A DNA stretch of 64,000 nt from Tipula vernalis (GCA_958295665.1 OY282558.1:336385106-336449105), one strand, 5' to 3'. Positions 1-12,315 are shown, numbered from the stretch's first letter. Numbers and translations: made by a program. Notes: a model not told the origin generated them from the letters alone.

Positions 1-84
1 CTTCATTTCTGGCTTGAGGAAGCCTTACTTCGGGTTCGCACAAGCAGCGAAACCCAAAACACTCCACCGAAAGAAAAAATTGTT

Positions 85-703
85 GAACTTGAAACAACAA
101 TCCGTACATAATTTGTAATCTTTAGATAGTTGATTTGAATTTAACATTTTTTTAAACAGTTTGTTAGAAAAAGTGCTGTATAGTCATTAATATGTACAAA
201 TTAGCACCGTAAAATGGTAATTTTACCACGAAATTTAAAACCCATACACTTTATGTTTGATACTGTTGAAAGATTTTCAACATTGCAATGTTGATTTACA
301 ATGCTACTTTTGTGCAAACTACGAATAGCCCCCGAAGCTGATTTTCAGATACATGTTGTAAACAAATCCTTACATTTTGTATACAAATATTGTTATTTTG
401 TTTCATTTTATTATATTTTTCCAATAATTTACCGTTTTAGAAACACATTTTTATTAAATTTAGTCGACCATTGCACAATTCAGAAGTTATTACCATCTAG
501 ACAAGAAGTGAATTATTTTTTGTGATAAAAGTGTAGTGAAAATTGGTCAGTTTCATCTAAATAGTAGATTATAGACCTATTTACATATATATAAATATTG
601 TATAGTTAATTATTTTACATATTAATTCAAAAGTAACTTTTGAATGTTTTTAATGTGGATGTTTTACGCGATTGATTATAGTTTTTGGATATAAAAATGT
701 AAA
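85..703 (+). other. 5' noncoding region of copy A
   Basis: This AT-rich leader lies between the left terminal repeat and the ORF1 start. It holds an AACATTGCAATGTT palindrome near 279-292 that matches the AACATT motif repeated near the right end of the element, so it may be the left subterminal protein-binding region. No coding potential is supported. Confidence 0.4.
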
Positions 704-3339
704 ATGTCGCGTAACCACGCAATTTTATTATGCGATGATCACTTGTTATCAAAATCTATAAGGTTAGCAGAAATTAATAATGCTGATGATAGCTATCGGC
801 AAGATGTTGATAATGGGGATTCCAATTCCCCTCAAAGTAATATAAATAGTGGTGATAATCAGGGTGATAATGCTATTGTTATAAATCATTCGAAAGAAAC
901 ATTGATTCCAAGTTCAACAATTACTAGTGCAATTCCTAATGGAAATGTATCGGATAGTTTTTCTAGTGTGAATTCAAGTGATGCACCAGATTCACGTGTC
1001 GTTACCGTTTATGAAGATGATGGTCTCCTAGAATTATTAACATCATGGAAATTGGAGTCTCATTTTATTTCTTTTTATGGTGGGTATATCTATAAATTTT
1101 GTTAATTTAAGTATTACTTCAAGTGCGGTGGCTTTTTAAGATTATAAAGCAAAACGTTCAAACCAAGTTGTTTATACCGTATTCCGAAAGTTTCAATTGT
1201 ACGTTTCAATACGTACGTTGTACGTTTCAATTGAAAATATATATTTATTTAAGTTAAATCTATTATATTTGTATAGAATGCGGAGTAAAATATGCTGATA
1301 TTCAGTATTTAAATCAAAACGATATTGGAGAAATGTTCCCAGGTCGTGAAAATATTGGATTAAGAGCAAGACTCCGTGAACATTTATTTTTCTGGAAAAA
1401 GTCCCAGGTAATATTAAAATGTTTGTGATAAATTTAAAGTGTTTGAATAAATCAAATTAAAATTTTGCAGGGAATTTCACAGTGCAGTACCGTAAACGAT
1501 AGTGGTGTATGTGAATGGTTAGAAAAATGTCGTGAGTTTTTTAAACCTGAACCTCTAAAGACGAATTCTCCCAGTCAAATTTCATCAAAAATTACTTCAA
1601 TAATAGTAAGTATTCTTATAATATTCAGGATTTGACAATGATTATAAATATTATTTTAATTGACACTAAAATTTTAATTTTTGTTTCAGTCCGTTCGAGA
1701 AATACTTCAATCAAGTGACATGGGTCGTAACGTTATCCAATATTATGACATTCATGGGATGCTCGATGAGAAAAAACGAGATGATATCATTTCTTGTATA
1801 GTGGAGCATTTTTTTGATCCAGTTCTTAAAACTTATAAAGTACCAGATCCAAAAACTATGAATAAATTGGCCGAGGGCATAATAAATATCTTTCCAAAAG
1901 AAAATTTAGATATTTATTACATACCAAGAAATAAAAACAGAAATCCTACAGGGCGACTATTTAATAAATTTATTAGATTGAACAGAAAATCAAAGGGCTT
2001 TAACGCCGAAATAATATCAAAAAAACAAAGGACAAGTGATAGTCCGTTCGAACAAAACGATATTAATTATACAAATGATGAAAGTAAACAAGATTGGCAA
2101 GAATTGGCATCCAATGAAGATGAAACAGATACTGAAATAGAAATTTTAAAAAATAAAGTTCAACTTGTATCCGAAAAAGACAATTCCGCTCATGACATTT
2201 GGGCTAGATCATATAGTCTGCGGAGAAAAGAGATTATGAACAATAATAATTCTTTGAATAAAATTTTGCTAGACTGGCCATATTTTAAAAGTGCTGTTGG
2301 TGATACATTTGTAAGTAGGGTTTAAATAAAATAGTTTATATCCAAAATAATTGATTTAGGAAAATCTTTAATTTCGTGTGACTTTTTCCACAATTTCAAT
2401 ATTTAATAATTAAATAACCAAATTTTAATTTTACTTTGATATTTTCTTAGCAAAATTATTTAAGTTTTATTTTTAACTGTTCTTTGATTTTAGTTTCGAT
2501 AACTGAAAATGATCAATCGTTATCGAAATCAATCTTATGATAACTTGGCAAAATTAAAATAATTCTACATTAAGAAAGTACATAAAAATTAAAATTACCA
2601 ATAGCACAGTACATAATAAAATACTTTTGATAAACTTAATCCTCTCTGCTTTTAGATAGATTATGATTTTGGCGTTGAATATCGGAAATCCCAACTGTCG
2701 CTGTTTCAAAAATGGGATAATTTAATAACAGAACTGCGGCCAATATTTTTGGAAAAAATAAAGGACAAGCATTATAAATTGTTGTATAATAATATTATAC
2801 TAAACAAATTTGATAAAGGTATAAAACAAGTTTTTTTAATTTAAACTGTATTACAATATATTAATCAACGATATAACATTTTTATAGACACAGCGAATTA
2901 TATTCAGATTGCTGCACTAAACTGTATTTTACGGCCAACTTTACGTCATCATCATAAAAAAACCAGTATCAAGGACGCTGTGAATAGTATGGTTACACAT
3001 CTCTATGCTGTTAATGATCTAGAACGATTTAAATTTGAAAAACAAAACGAAGCGTCATCAAGTAAATCAACAATCCAACCATTTATTTTAGTAGTGGGAC
3101 CGTCCCCTACGAATATTAAAGAATTTTATATTATTTTGGATAAATTTACATTAAAATTCAATTCATTTTTGACAGCACTTGATATATGCTTTAAGTGCTT
3201 TCAAGTATTCAATTTGACATATCCCAAGGAGTCGGAACTGGTTTGGCAATGGATTCAAAATTACATATATGAAATTAAAACAGAAAATGACAAAAAGAGC
3301 TCTGCTTTAGCAGAACTTAATTTAATATTAAAAAAATAA
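704..3339 (+). CDS. SAMD3-like ORF1 of copy A (SAM domain, six exons)
   Basis: I read six exons with consensus splice sites: 704-1079, 1277-1407, 1471-1605, 1690-2310, 2656-2818 and about 2890-3339, giving a protein of about 625 residues. The first 105 residues are acidic, Ser/Asn-rich and low complexity. A SAM domain follows (about residues 105-168, spanning the exon 1/2 junction, GLLELLTSW ... ENIGLRARLREHLFFW). The rest follows the order seen in vertebrate SAMD3: a helical region with FPKENLDIYY, a charged middle, SLRRKEIMN...ILLDWPYF, then a C-terminal domain with FILVVGP and a CFKCF...YPKESE stretch. SAMD3-like proteins are common as multicopy genes in animals; SAM domains mediate protein-protein contacts. 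A role as accessory protein of the transposon is inferred from its position 5 nt before ORF2 and from recurrence in other copies. I could not fully verify the reading frame across the exon 5/6 junction. Confidence 0.7.
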
Positions 3340-3344
3340 TCAAA

Positions 3345-5712
3345 ATGATATCATGTCATGAATGTAAAAAAAATTTTGAAACGTTGTCAGACCTAGTTGC
3401 CCACTATAGAATAATTCATAATTATAATTCTAATAGTATATATAAATGTACTTACCAAAAATGCATTCAAAGTTTTACAAATAGTAGTAGTTTTAGAAAA
3501 CATGTAAAAAATCATTTAATCAATGTAAATAGTAGTGAAATTTATAATAACTCTTTTCAAAATGAATTAAACTTACGAGTTATACCACTATTAGATTCAG
3601 AAGAATCACAGCAAAATAATTGGATAGAAGAAACTGGTTCAAGTGAATTATTGCCTTTGCCAGTTAATGTATCCTCTAATATTAACATTGATAATTTAAA
3701 AAATAATATAAGCAATAGATGTTGCAAATTTTTAATAGATCTACATAATAAAAATAATTTCAGTAGAAAAGATGTAATAGACGTACAAAATAGTATATCG
3801 AATATCACACTTTGTATTACAAATAGCATTAAAGAACTAATTTTACCATATACATCTATCCCACAATTTAATTATGTCGAAAACCTTCTGAATTATAGTG
3901 CTCAACCATTTAAAGATATTAATACGGAATATAAATTAATAGAACATTTAAAAGAAAAAGAATTATTTAGCAAGCCAATAGTTTTTAATGTAAATAATGA
4001 AATAACAGAAGTTATAGTACGACATACAGCTACTTTGGCTGAAGCTAATGTTAATGCTTGCATAATGGCTATCGAATTCCAAATTAAAAAGTTTTTTGAA
4101 TTACCTAATGTACTTGATGTCACTATTAAAAATACTTCAGAATTATTAAAAAGCACAGCCATAGCCCATTTCGTTAATGGTGTAACTTTCAAAAAATTAA
4201 TTAGCGATACTCCAAATAAAACTTTCATTCCTGTATTTCTTTTTGTAGATGATTTTGAGGTTAATAACCCCTTAGGTAGTCATTGTGGTGTAGATGCAGT
4301 GTGTGGTGTTTATTATATCTTTCCTACAATCCCTCAGCATTTGTTATCAAATTTAGATTTCATTTTCATTGCTGCCTATTTTAAGTCCAAAGAAAAAAAG
4401 TTATACGGTAATGATTTTTACTTTCGAAAACTATCGGAAGTTTTTAAAAGCATCGAAAATAAAGGCATTAATATAGAAGTTGATAACAAAATTACAACTA
4501 TTTATCCAGTTGTATGTCGATTGATTGGTGACAATTTAGGATTAAATGATATTTTGGGGTTTACTACTAGTTTTAATAGTAAATTTTATTGCCGATTTTG
4601 CAAAACGGAAAAAAGCTATATGAGCTGCGATAATAGAGAAAGAGAAGAAAACCTTAGGACAAAAGAAAATTATGAAAATGATCTGAATATAAATGATTTT
4701 ACTCTTACGGGAATTCTTAGAGGTTGTGTATTGAATGATTTAGAAACATTTCACGTAACAACTAACTATTCAGCAGATCTTGTTCATGATTTGTTTGAAG
4801 GTGTATGTAAATACGATATTCGTGAAATTTTACTGCATTTTATAGTAGAAAAAAAATATTTTACTATTGATATTTTTAATTATCGGAAGCAAATGTTTGA
4901 CTATGGCGAAATGGAATTAGGTAACTTGTCACCTCCAATCAATATGAAAAACTTAACTAATCAAAACTCCAATTTAAAGCTTTCGGCCAGTGAAATGCAG
5001 AATTTAATAAATTTTTTACCATTAATTATTGGGGACTTAATTCCAAATAGTGATAAAGTATGGAAATTTTTTATCATGTTATTAAAAATAGTAGATATTT
5101 TAATGAAATCAAAATTTGATGAAAATTTATTAATAAATCTACAAAACCTCATAGAGCAGCACAATAGGCAATATCAACTTTTGTTTAACCAACATTTAAA
5201 ACCAAAGTTTCATTTTCTTCTTCATTATCCTAGAATTATAAGACAAAGTGGCCCTGTCAGAAATTTATGGACATATCGCTTTGAATCAAAGCACCGCGAG
5301 GCAAAAATTTATTCAAGAAACATATCTTCTCGAATAAATATCGACTCAATTGGAGTTTTATAACAAAATCAATAAGAAATGTAACTTGAATTTAGATTTA
5401 ACTAATTGTAATGTTTCTAACTCTATAGAGTATAAGGGAACAGTTTATAAAAAAGGATATATACTGGCCATAGATCAACAGCCAATGAATTTTTATAAAA
5501 TTGAAACTATTATATTGGATATTAAAAATGATAGTTGCTTTGTAATTGGAAAAAAATTAAATTTAATCAATTTTTTGGAACACTACCAGTCATATCGTAT
5601 TAAAAATGAATTAGATTATTTTGAAGTTTATCATATCAATAGATTTTGTGGACCACCAATGCATTTATATGATTTTTTTGGTCTCAAATTATTAAGAATA
5701 AAATTTTTTTGA
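3345..5712 (+). CDS. Putative C2H2 zinc-finger transposase ORF2 of copy A (small internal break)
   Basis: This unspliced ORF starts at ATG 3345, only 5 nt after the ORF1 stop. Two C2H2 fingers open the protein (C4, C7, H20, H25 and C35, C40, H53, H57) and probably bind DNA. The core has conserved blocks: NPLGSHCG, GDNLGLNDILGF followed by a CRFC knuckle, ADLVHDLFEGVCKYDI, KPKFHFLLHYPR and YRFESKHREAK. The aspartates of GDN and VHD and the glutamate of FESKH are my candidates for a DDE triad; this is inference. The frame ends at 5363 and homology resumes in another frame from about 5350 to the stop at 5710-5712, so roughly a dozen residues plus the frame have been lost after SSRINI. The same family recurs at 18140-19354 and 58830-61227. 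It is abundant in arthropods but I know of no experimentally studied member. Confidence 0.65.
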
Positions 5713-6224
5713 ATTCTATGTTAAGTGCATTAAAACAATGTTAATTTTTGAAAATTTATGTTTTGTACTCTTATTATTTAAATAAAACACAAAAATTAAA
5801 GTATAAAAACCGTTTTTTTATTTCTAACGCTATCTATAAAATAAATTTCCAATATTTTTAAAATATTTTTCGATCGACAAAATTATAATTTTAACATTTT
5901 TTAGTGTCCATTCAACATTTTTAATGTTAAGATATTAATAATAATGTCAAATCATTTTGTTTTCAATAGATGATAAATTAACATTTTATATGTTAATTTA
6001 GCATTGTTAAAATACAAATGAACATTTTCATTGTTGATATGTCAATAATCATGTTAACAGTTTGATTTAGATCAAAATGACAAATCAACATTTTATATTG
6101 TTACTTCAGCATCGGCAAATGTTGAAAAATGTGATTTAACATTGACGACGATAACAATTCATAGTTTTCATTGTTGGATGAATTTCGTAAACCGAAAATG
6201 TCATTTTACGTACAATTTACCATC
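5713..6224 (+). repeat. 3' subterminal AACATT/TGTTAA repeat field of copy A
   Basis: Downstream of ORF2 and an AATAAA at about 5780, the DNA is packed with AACATTTT, CAACATTTT and TGTTAA words in both orientations up to the right terminal repeat. Examples lie near 5893, 5913, 5981, 6022, 6090 and 6139. Dense short motifs next to terminal repeats are the usual layout of accessory-protein binding sites in CACTA elements. The motif differs from the arrays of copies D, E and F. Confidence 0.5.
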
Positions 6225-6243
6225 ATTTTTTCTCTCGGTGTAG

Positions 6244-6869
6244 AGGAAGCATATGCATTCTTGTGCAAATTTAGCACAAATGAGTCAATTTCAAATAACT
6301 CAAAAAAAGCCTGTCATAACTAATCCGTACACTCCAAAAACAAACCAAATGGCACCAAACGAGCCAAAATTGTCAAAGAGTTGGCCGTTGACGACGTTGC
6401 ATGAGATTAAGATATGAAATATCTTAACCTCAAAACTAACGGTATAATTGGATTTTATAAAATTCGAAACGATGATTTAAGGTTGGAATGTCTAACTTAA
6501 CGGGTTAATAGTTAGACATTCAGGAGAGATCAATTATGTTAATAGAATAAAGAAAGTATCATGCACTCTTAGCATAAGGAGAACTAATGTACGCTTAACG
6601 TCTTATTCATTCTCCCCTAGGCTTTTCGATACCTAGTGCGCTTCGTAGTTGCATGAACTTCGTTGCCCAAGTGTTAGTGTTTATTTATTAGTTAATACTT
6701 ACCATATAGTTCTGCTTTTCTGCCTAGCTGCTGTTGAAACTGTCTGCTGCGGCTTCTCGAAATTGATTGATTTTTTAATAAATGAAAAGATTTAAGTTTG
6801 TTATAATTTTATGTTTTACTCGTTAAAAGGTTTGTGCTAAATTTTCGACACGCTCGACACCTCATAAAA
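6244..6869. other. Intergenic segment with an 11-bp hairpin, possibly LTR-like
   Basis: No gene is visible. A perfect inverted repeat (6486-6496 with 6511-6521, arm AATGTCTAAC) with a 14-nt loop lies at its centre. The segment directly precedes the 5'-truncated pol of the errantivirus remnant and could be a decayed LTR joined to pol by deletion of gag, but no matching second LTR is present to prove it. Confidence 0.3.
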
Positions 6870-7960
6870 TGGAGACTGGGTAATACCAAAGTACGAAAAG
6901 ATAAACGACGAGGTAACAATGCAACCTGGCCTTTATAGAGCCAATAATTGTAGAACAGTTGTTAACGCACTAACCAATAACCCAACCCCACCTACAAAAC
7001 TGCCTAAACTTAAAATTGAAGTTAATAATTTTAGTACATTAGAACCCGTACCAGTCTATTGTAAAACCTTAATTGACAAACAAGGAATTCAAGATCTAAT
7101 TAGAACAGAGCACTTGAATGAAAACGAAAAGAACGTTCTAATTAACACAATCCATAGAAATCAAAATGTTTTATTAAAACAGAACGAAAAGCTATCGGCA
7201 ACTACAATGATAAAGCATAAAATAGTCACAAAGGATGAAACCCCAGTATACATTAAAACTTACAGGTACCCACACTGCTTCAAAAACGATGTGGAAGACC
7301 AAGTGCAGGAAATGCTGGATAGTGGTATCATTCGAAATTCGAGTAGCCCTTACTCATCTCCAGTCTGGGTAGTCCCAAAAAAGGCTGACGCCTCGGGAAC
7401 GAAGAAGATTAGGGTCGTCATAGACTACCGAAAATTAAACGAAAATACGGTAGATGACAAATTCCCTATACCCCAGATCGAAGAAATTCTAGAAAACCTT
7501 GGCAAATCAGTGTATTTTACTACACTGGACTTAAAGTCAGGATTCCATCAAATACCTATGGACGCAAAATCATAGGAGAAAACCGCCTTCTCAACAGACA
7601 AGGGGCACTTTGAGTTTTCTCGAATGCCTTTCGGGTTGAAGAACGCTCCTGCCACGTTCCAATGAATAGTGTATTATCCGATTTAATAGGTAATATTTGC
7701 CATGTTTACCTAGACGATATCATCATTGTAGGGCAAAATTTGGAGAATCATATAAAAAATCTAGAGACGATACTCAAGAGACTATAGCAATTTAATTTGA
7801 AAATTCAATTAGACAAATGGGAGTTTCTAAAGCGAGAAACCGAATTTCTAGGACTTGTGATTACCCAAGAAGGAGAATCCAAAAAATACTTGAATGGCCA
7901 GATATTGAATAGATTAGACAACTTTGATTCTGAGCTTACCACGGGTGGGGCTCATTACCG
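6870..7960 (+). pseudogene. Errantivirus pol fragment: protease end and reverse transcriptase
   Basis: The open frame from about 6870 runs to a stop at 7573-7575. It covers the end of protease and the RT fingers and palm, with KIRVVIDYRKLNENTVDD and LDLKSGFHQIPMD visible. RT homology continues beyond the stop (FEFSRMPFGLKNAPATF near 7610) but then changes frame near 7665. The catalytic motif region near 7708 is degraded, and homology fades near 7960 at the start of RNase H. The gene is dead by at least one stop, one frameshift and truncation. Confidence 0.8.
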
Positions 7961-8183
7961 GAATCAATAATTGTTCGATCTAATATAAAGTAGTGCTCTT
8001 AATGGCACGAAGTTAGTGCTAATCGGATGCCTATCTGTAGCAAATAGTACACAGGTGAGTAATGTACATTAAAGCACTGTAGTATCACTCCTTACGTTTT
8101 TCCGTAGGTTAAGCTGAATGAGTAGATAGATCTATTGAAGATGTAACGAAGATGTAACGAACGAAAATAGGCAAAACAGTATC
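7961..8183 (+). other. Degenerate spacer where RNase H should be
   Basis: Between the RT remnant and integrase I see only scrambled sequence with a short direct duplication (GAAGATGTAACGAAGATGTAACGA, about 8135-8160). An RNase H domain would need several hundred bases, so it has been deleted. Confidence 0.4.
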
Positions 8184-8924
8184 GTGAGTAAAGAACACGA
8201 AAGGGCCCATAGAGGGATAAGAGAGGTAGAAAGTCAAATTAGACGATCCTACTTCTTCCCAAATATGATCAATAGAATCAAAACTTTCACTAATGCTTGT
8301 AACATCTGCAATATGCATAAATATGATCGGAGACCGTACAATATAAAAATATCTCCAAGACCCAATACCGAAAAACCTCTAGAAAGAGTGGATATCGACA
8401 TCTTCTCTATCAATAAAATTAACTTCCTGTCGATAATAGATGCCTTTTCAAAACATCTTCCAATGGTACCGATCGATTCAAAAAACCTAACAGATACAAC
8501 AAAAACCTTGACAAAGTATTTCACCCTATTCGGAATCCCTAACAGTATTATCTCAGATCATGAAACAACATTTCAGTCAACCTAATTTAGAGAATATCTA
8601 AACAGACTAAATGTCAAATTGGAATATGCGTCCTCTTCAGAATCAAATGAACAAGTTGAGAAAACCCACTCAACTATTATAGAAATTTTCAACACAAACA
8701 AAGAAAAACTCCCAAAACCTAACACTCAAACTGCAATAGAATTAGCAGTGGCATTGTACAATAATTCCGTACACTCCTCTACAGGCTTCACGCCAAACGA
8801 AATAATTTTTAACCAAAACAATTTAAGGAACCCGAAAGAAATACAAGATCAAGCTGACCACATTTTCAAAAATGTAATTATCAAATTAGAAAAAAACCAC
8901 AAATCGGATGAAAGAACAAAATAA
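8184..8924 (+). pseudogene. Errantivirus integrase fragment
   Basis: The frame shows the HHCC zinc-binding module (HERAHRGIREVE ... CNICNMHK) and then the catalytic core. The first aspartate lies in VDIDIFSI, the second in SDHETTF where families usually have SDNE, and the glutamate in SNEQVEKTH. A stop at 8583-8585 splits the core; the same frame resumes and runs on to 8922-8924. The remaining tail is Lys/Asn-rich. It is a retroviral-type integrase by motif order, inactive because of the stop. Confidence 0.8.
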
Positions 8925-9138
8925 AAAGGAAGAAGAACCCCCAAATTTAACAGTTATTTGAAACCTAACATTAGATCTAAAAACCAACCAAGGGGGATAG
9001 AAACTCAAATTAAAGACATAACAATTAACACATTTAAAACCAATAGAAATATTAAAAGAAATAAAAAGAAAATTCAAAGGATTAAAACTCAATAAATAAA
9101 TTTTTTTTTCTCTCTTTTCACTATACATATTACAGAAA

Positions 9139-10292
9139 ATGTTTTCAATATTAAAACTATCAATTATAATAATTATATTAAACAAATTGTATTGTAACGC
9201 AAAAAAAAAAGTAATTAAGAATTTACATGAAGATCCGATATTGTTGGTAAAACTAAATAATTGTAAATTACAAATAAATAGGCAACATAAAAATTATTCA
9301 CCCAATAAACTTAACAAATTTATAGAACACAAGAATCAATAAACAAATTTGTAAACAGTAAAGTAAATAATAATTTAGAATTGTATAGCATCATCAAAAA
9401 TATAAAAAATTAAGAAACAACTTCGAACAAATTAAGCCTCCAAAACCTACAAGGCATAAACGCTGGGATGCACTCGGGTCAGCTTGGAAGTGGGTAGCAG
9501 GCAATCCAGATGCCCAGGACTTACGATTAATTAACACAACAATGAACACACTGATAAACGAGAACAACGCACAGTTCCGGATAAACGAACAGATCAAGAA
9601 CGTATACAGTCAATCACAAATACGGTAAACAAAGTGGTAACGCAATCCAACATGGTTAATAGAGTACTTAGACAGAATTGGATATGGTAACAATCATCAT
9701 TAATATCGACACAGTAAACTCCATTCTCGAAGACATACAAGATGCAATAGTAAGAACAAAGGTAGAATTAACAAGCAACAAAATATTGTCTCTAAAAGAA
9801 ATCCTTTCAATGAAAGAGCTACTTCAAGACCAGGGGATCAAAATAATATTACCCGACGAAGTACTCCAGTACACAACCCCGAAAATCGCGATAAACAACG
9901 AAACCCTACTCTATATCCTCCACATACCAAAGCTGGAAAAGGAAATGGCAACAACAATAATGATCGTTCCATTAGCAGTTAACAACACAGTAATAAAAGA
10001 CGCCCCAAAACATCTGGTTAGAACAGGAGACAGGTTATTTACGAGCACAGATTATAAAAACTTCGTACAAAGATATTCAGAAATCAAAGAATTTGAAGAT
10101 ACCTGCATCAAGCCATTGATACTGGGAAGCAAGGCCAACTGTGATGTTATCCCGGAAGAAAGAACAACAGTTATATTCATTATGGAGGACAAAATCTTAA
10201 TAAATAACGCAAAAAGGGAAAGGGAAACACTTATCTCAGATTATGTAAGGTTGAAAATACACCATAATTTTTGCATGGGACGTGCGTTTTAG
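9139..10292 (+). pseudogene. Errantivirus env-like remnant
   Basis: The region begins with a hydrophobic, signal-like segment (MFSILKLSIIIIILNKLYC, 9139-9195), but that frame stops at 9340. Between about 9440 and 9620 there is a short motif, SAWKWVAGNPD, characteristic of insect errantivirus envelope proteins, in a frame also broken by stops. A 204-residue open frame (9678-10292) with alternating hydrophobic and polar segments follows and reads as the ectodomain region; no transmembrane tail is left. The gene is broken in at least three places and truncated at its 3' end. Confidence 0.65.
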
Positions 10293-10306
10293 GCATATTA
10301 CATACA

Positions 10307-10323
10307 AGTTTTTCTCTGGGTGC
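10307..10323 (-). repeat. Isolated terminal-repeat-like sequence of the SAM/C2H2 family
   Basis: The reverse complement reads GAGCACCCAGAGAAAAA, close to the CTACACCGAGAGAAAAA terminus of copy A. It could be the right end of another, otherwise destroyed copy into which the errantivirus remnant inserted. No left partner was found. Confidence 0.3.
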
Positions 10324-12023
10324 TCAGGAAAAAAAATTTCACATATTTTTCAATTGCCAAATGGTATGTTTGCTGTGCCAATGCCCCCACAAACGTCCTC
10401 AACAGAGGAAATCGAATATTCCAATATCGCAGACATTTATAATAAGATCAATAATTATTAATGCAAGTAATTTTTTTTTGTCCATTTTAATTTTGAATTA
10501 AATTACGCTTTATTTACTCTTTACTTTGTGAAAAAGCGTCAACCACAACGAAAACAGAGGTTATGTCATCTGTCATAGAGTCGAATCTGTGAAATCAGTT
10601 AGAGCGTATGTATAAATAGTCCAACTGAGTTGTACGATTCAGTTGTACAACTAGTCTTAGCGTGTATGGGCCGCATAAAACTGCCATAGTTCGATGCATT
10701 TTGTTTTCGTTTGTCTCGTATATAATTTGCCATTTCGCTCATACCGGATTTTTCGTTCCATTTTTTATTGAAATTTTTGGTTTACCCCCGCTAAAAGTGT
10801 GATACGGATGGTCCGTCTCTGGACATGTGTCCGCGTCCATGGTCAATGGTTTTTGTCTCGATTCATTACCATAGCGTTGTATTTTCTTGTGGTGTTTCGT
10901 TTCTTTGCTTTTGTGCGGTTTTGGTTGTTAACGTTTGCTGTGATCTCGGGCATTGGATAAATTATATTGGGTTGGTTTCTAGGGTGTAAGTGTTGTGTTT
11001 GATGTTGTCACGTTTCTTTTTATTTTTTTGTTTGGGTATGGTTTGTTTCTCGAATATGTTTTTTATGGTCAAGTTCATCATTATTTTTGATGGTCAAATT
11101 TAGCATGGTCAAGTTGGAAGACTTGGAGATTTTTTTCTTTATGTTTTTTTTGTGCGACGAAAAAAAAAAAGAGATTAAAAAACGACGAGAATGATTGGTC
11201 GGGGCAGCAGTTGAGGCATAGAAATTGTGCAAAAATAATCTATCCGAAAAATATAAAAACAACCAAGGATAGAAAAAGTAAAAATATAATAACCAACAAA
11301 ATACCTTTTTTTTTTTTTTTTTTTTTTTTTTTTGGAATAGTGTGTGTGAGAACAAAAAACAAAATCTGGTTAAAATAGTATCACGAGTTACGCAATATTT
11401 GGTAAAATCGGATTGGTTAGTAATCGCCATCGCATTACAACTTTATTTAATCATTTTGGTAAAAACAAAACAAAACAAAAAAAAAAACAAGAATTGGCCG
11501 CAGGAGCTTCAGTATTTTGAGTTTTGAGAGGGAATACGACTAACGGATAAGTGGCTCAGCCTACGTCGGATTGACGGGTTATGTGCTTGGCGTGAAGTGA
11601 TTTCTCGGTGGCATCCAGAGGGGAAAATTAGACGTCCGGGGAAATTTTGTGTATCTGTTTGTTGTTTGTATGCTATTTAATTTAATACTCAATATTATTT
11701 TTCTTTTGGATAATTTTCACAAAAACTCCAGCTGTTCTGTGTACAGTGGTAGTGACATGTTCGTATAGTGCGGTATTTACCGTATTCGTTTCTTTGTTTT
11801 CTTTTTCATTCCAGGTGTCTGCAGACAAAGAATTCTTTGGGGGCAGCCACATGGTGCTATTGGCAGAATAAAAACTTATAAGTACCGGGTGACCGTGTAG
11901 GCAGAACACACGATTTTTTTTTTCTTATTATATAACGTAACGCATCATTACTAAATTTTTCTTTGCAATTGTAACTTTAAAAACTTTAATTTTTTTTTGA
12001 TTCATAGAATACATTGTTATTGT
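10324..12023 (+). other. Noncoding stretch with LTR or leader character
   Basis: The 1.7 kb has no convincing gene. It contains a TATA/Inr promoter (separate entry), G/T-rich sequence, a run of 28 T near 11306-11333 and a GC-richer block (11520-11640). The mix resembles an LTR plus untranslated leader of a retroelement, but no second LTR copy is in the window. Confidence 0.3.
10611..10644 (+). promoter_or_regulatory. Insect-type core promoter (TATA box and Inr)
   Basis: TATAAATA lies at 10611-10618 and TCAGTT at 10639-10644. The presumed start A at 10641 is 30 bp from the first T of the TATA box, the classic spacing for arthropod Pol II promoters. The transcript it would drive is unknown; no ORF follows closely. 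Confidence 0.45.
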
Positions 12024-12073
12024 TTAACCCTTGTGTGTATACCCAAAAAATTATACACCAATGTATACCCGAC

Positions 12074-12087
12074 CCACCCGGGTGGCC
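12074..12087. repeat. Left internal palindromic repeat of the piggyBac element
   Basis: CCACCCGGGTGGCC. The same palindrome, GGCCACCCGGGTGGCC, occurs at 13996-14011 and, with one mismatch, at 14184-14199. It is probably a transposase binding site, as internal repeats next to the ends are known in piggyBac elements. Confidence 0.6.
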
Positions 12088-12315
12088 AGGTATATTGTTT
12101 TCATATGTTACTGTGTTGTTGCATTTCATTGTTTGAGTTTACGATAGAAAACGAAACAAAATATATTTAATGGGGATTCCCCCTAGTAAAAGTAAAAGAG
12201 CGAGACAAACAAAAACATATAAATAATGGTGGATGCATTTGATTAGTAATGCATTGTGGTTCAACTAGTATGTTGTCGGTGTAAAAAATATTATAATCTT
12301 TATTTTCTAAGTACA

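Larger units (their letters stand above)
62..6243 (+). mobile_element. Copy A of the two-gene SAM/C2H2 DNA transposon
   Basis: The left terminus reads CTCCACCGAAAGAAAAAAT (62-80). The reverse complement of the right terminus (6225-6243) reads CTACACCGAGAGAAAAAAT, 17 of 19 identical. Between them lie two + strand genes, a spliced SAMD3-like ORF1 (704-3339) and an unspliced C2H2/DDE-like ORF2 (3345-5712), followed by about 380 bp of short AACATTTT/TGTTAA-type repeats. The terminal sequence, two-gene content and subterminal repeats recall CACTA/EnSpm elements; that class is an inference. I could not find a convincing target-site duplication (left flank ...AAAACA, right flank AGGAAGC), so the exact ends are uncertain by a few bases. 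It is the most complete copy, but ORF2 carries a small deletion near 5345. Confidence 0.75.
6870..10292 (+). mobile_element. Errantivirus-type Ty3/gypsy remnant (pol and env, no gag)
   Basis: This is a decayed insect endogenous retrovirus-like element. Reading left to right there is the end of protease, reverse transcriptase, a trace of RNase H, integrase and an Env-like reading frame, all on the + strand. Gag, most of protease and RNase H are missing, and neither end has a recognisable LTR. Several stops and frame changes interrupt every gene, so it cannot be functional. Its right end abuts a sequence at 10307-10323 resembling a terminal repeat of the SAM/C2H2 family. Confidence 0.75.
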
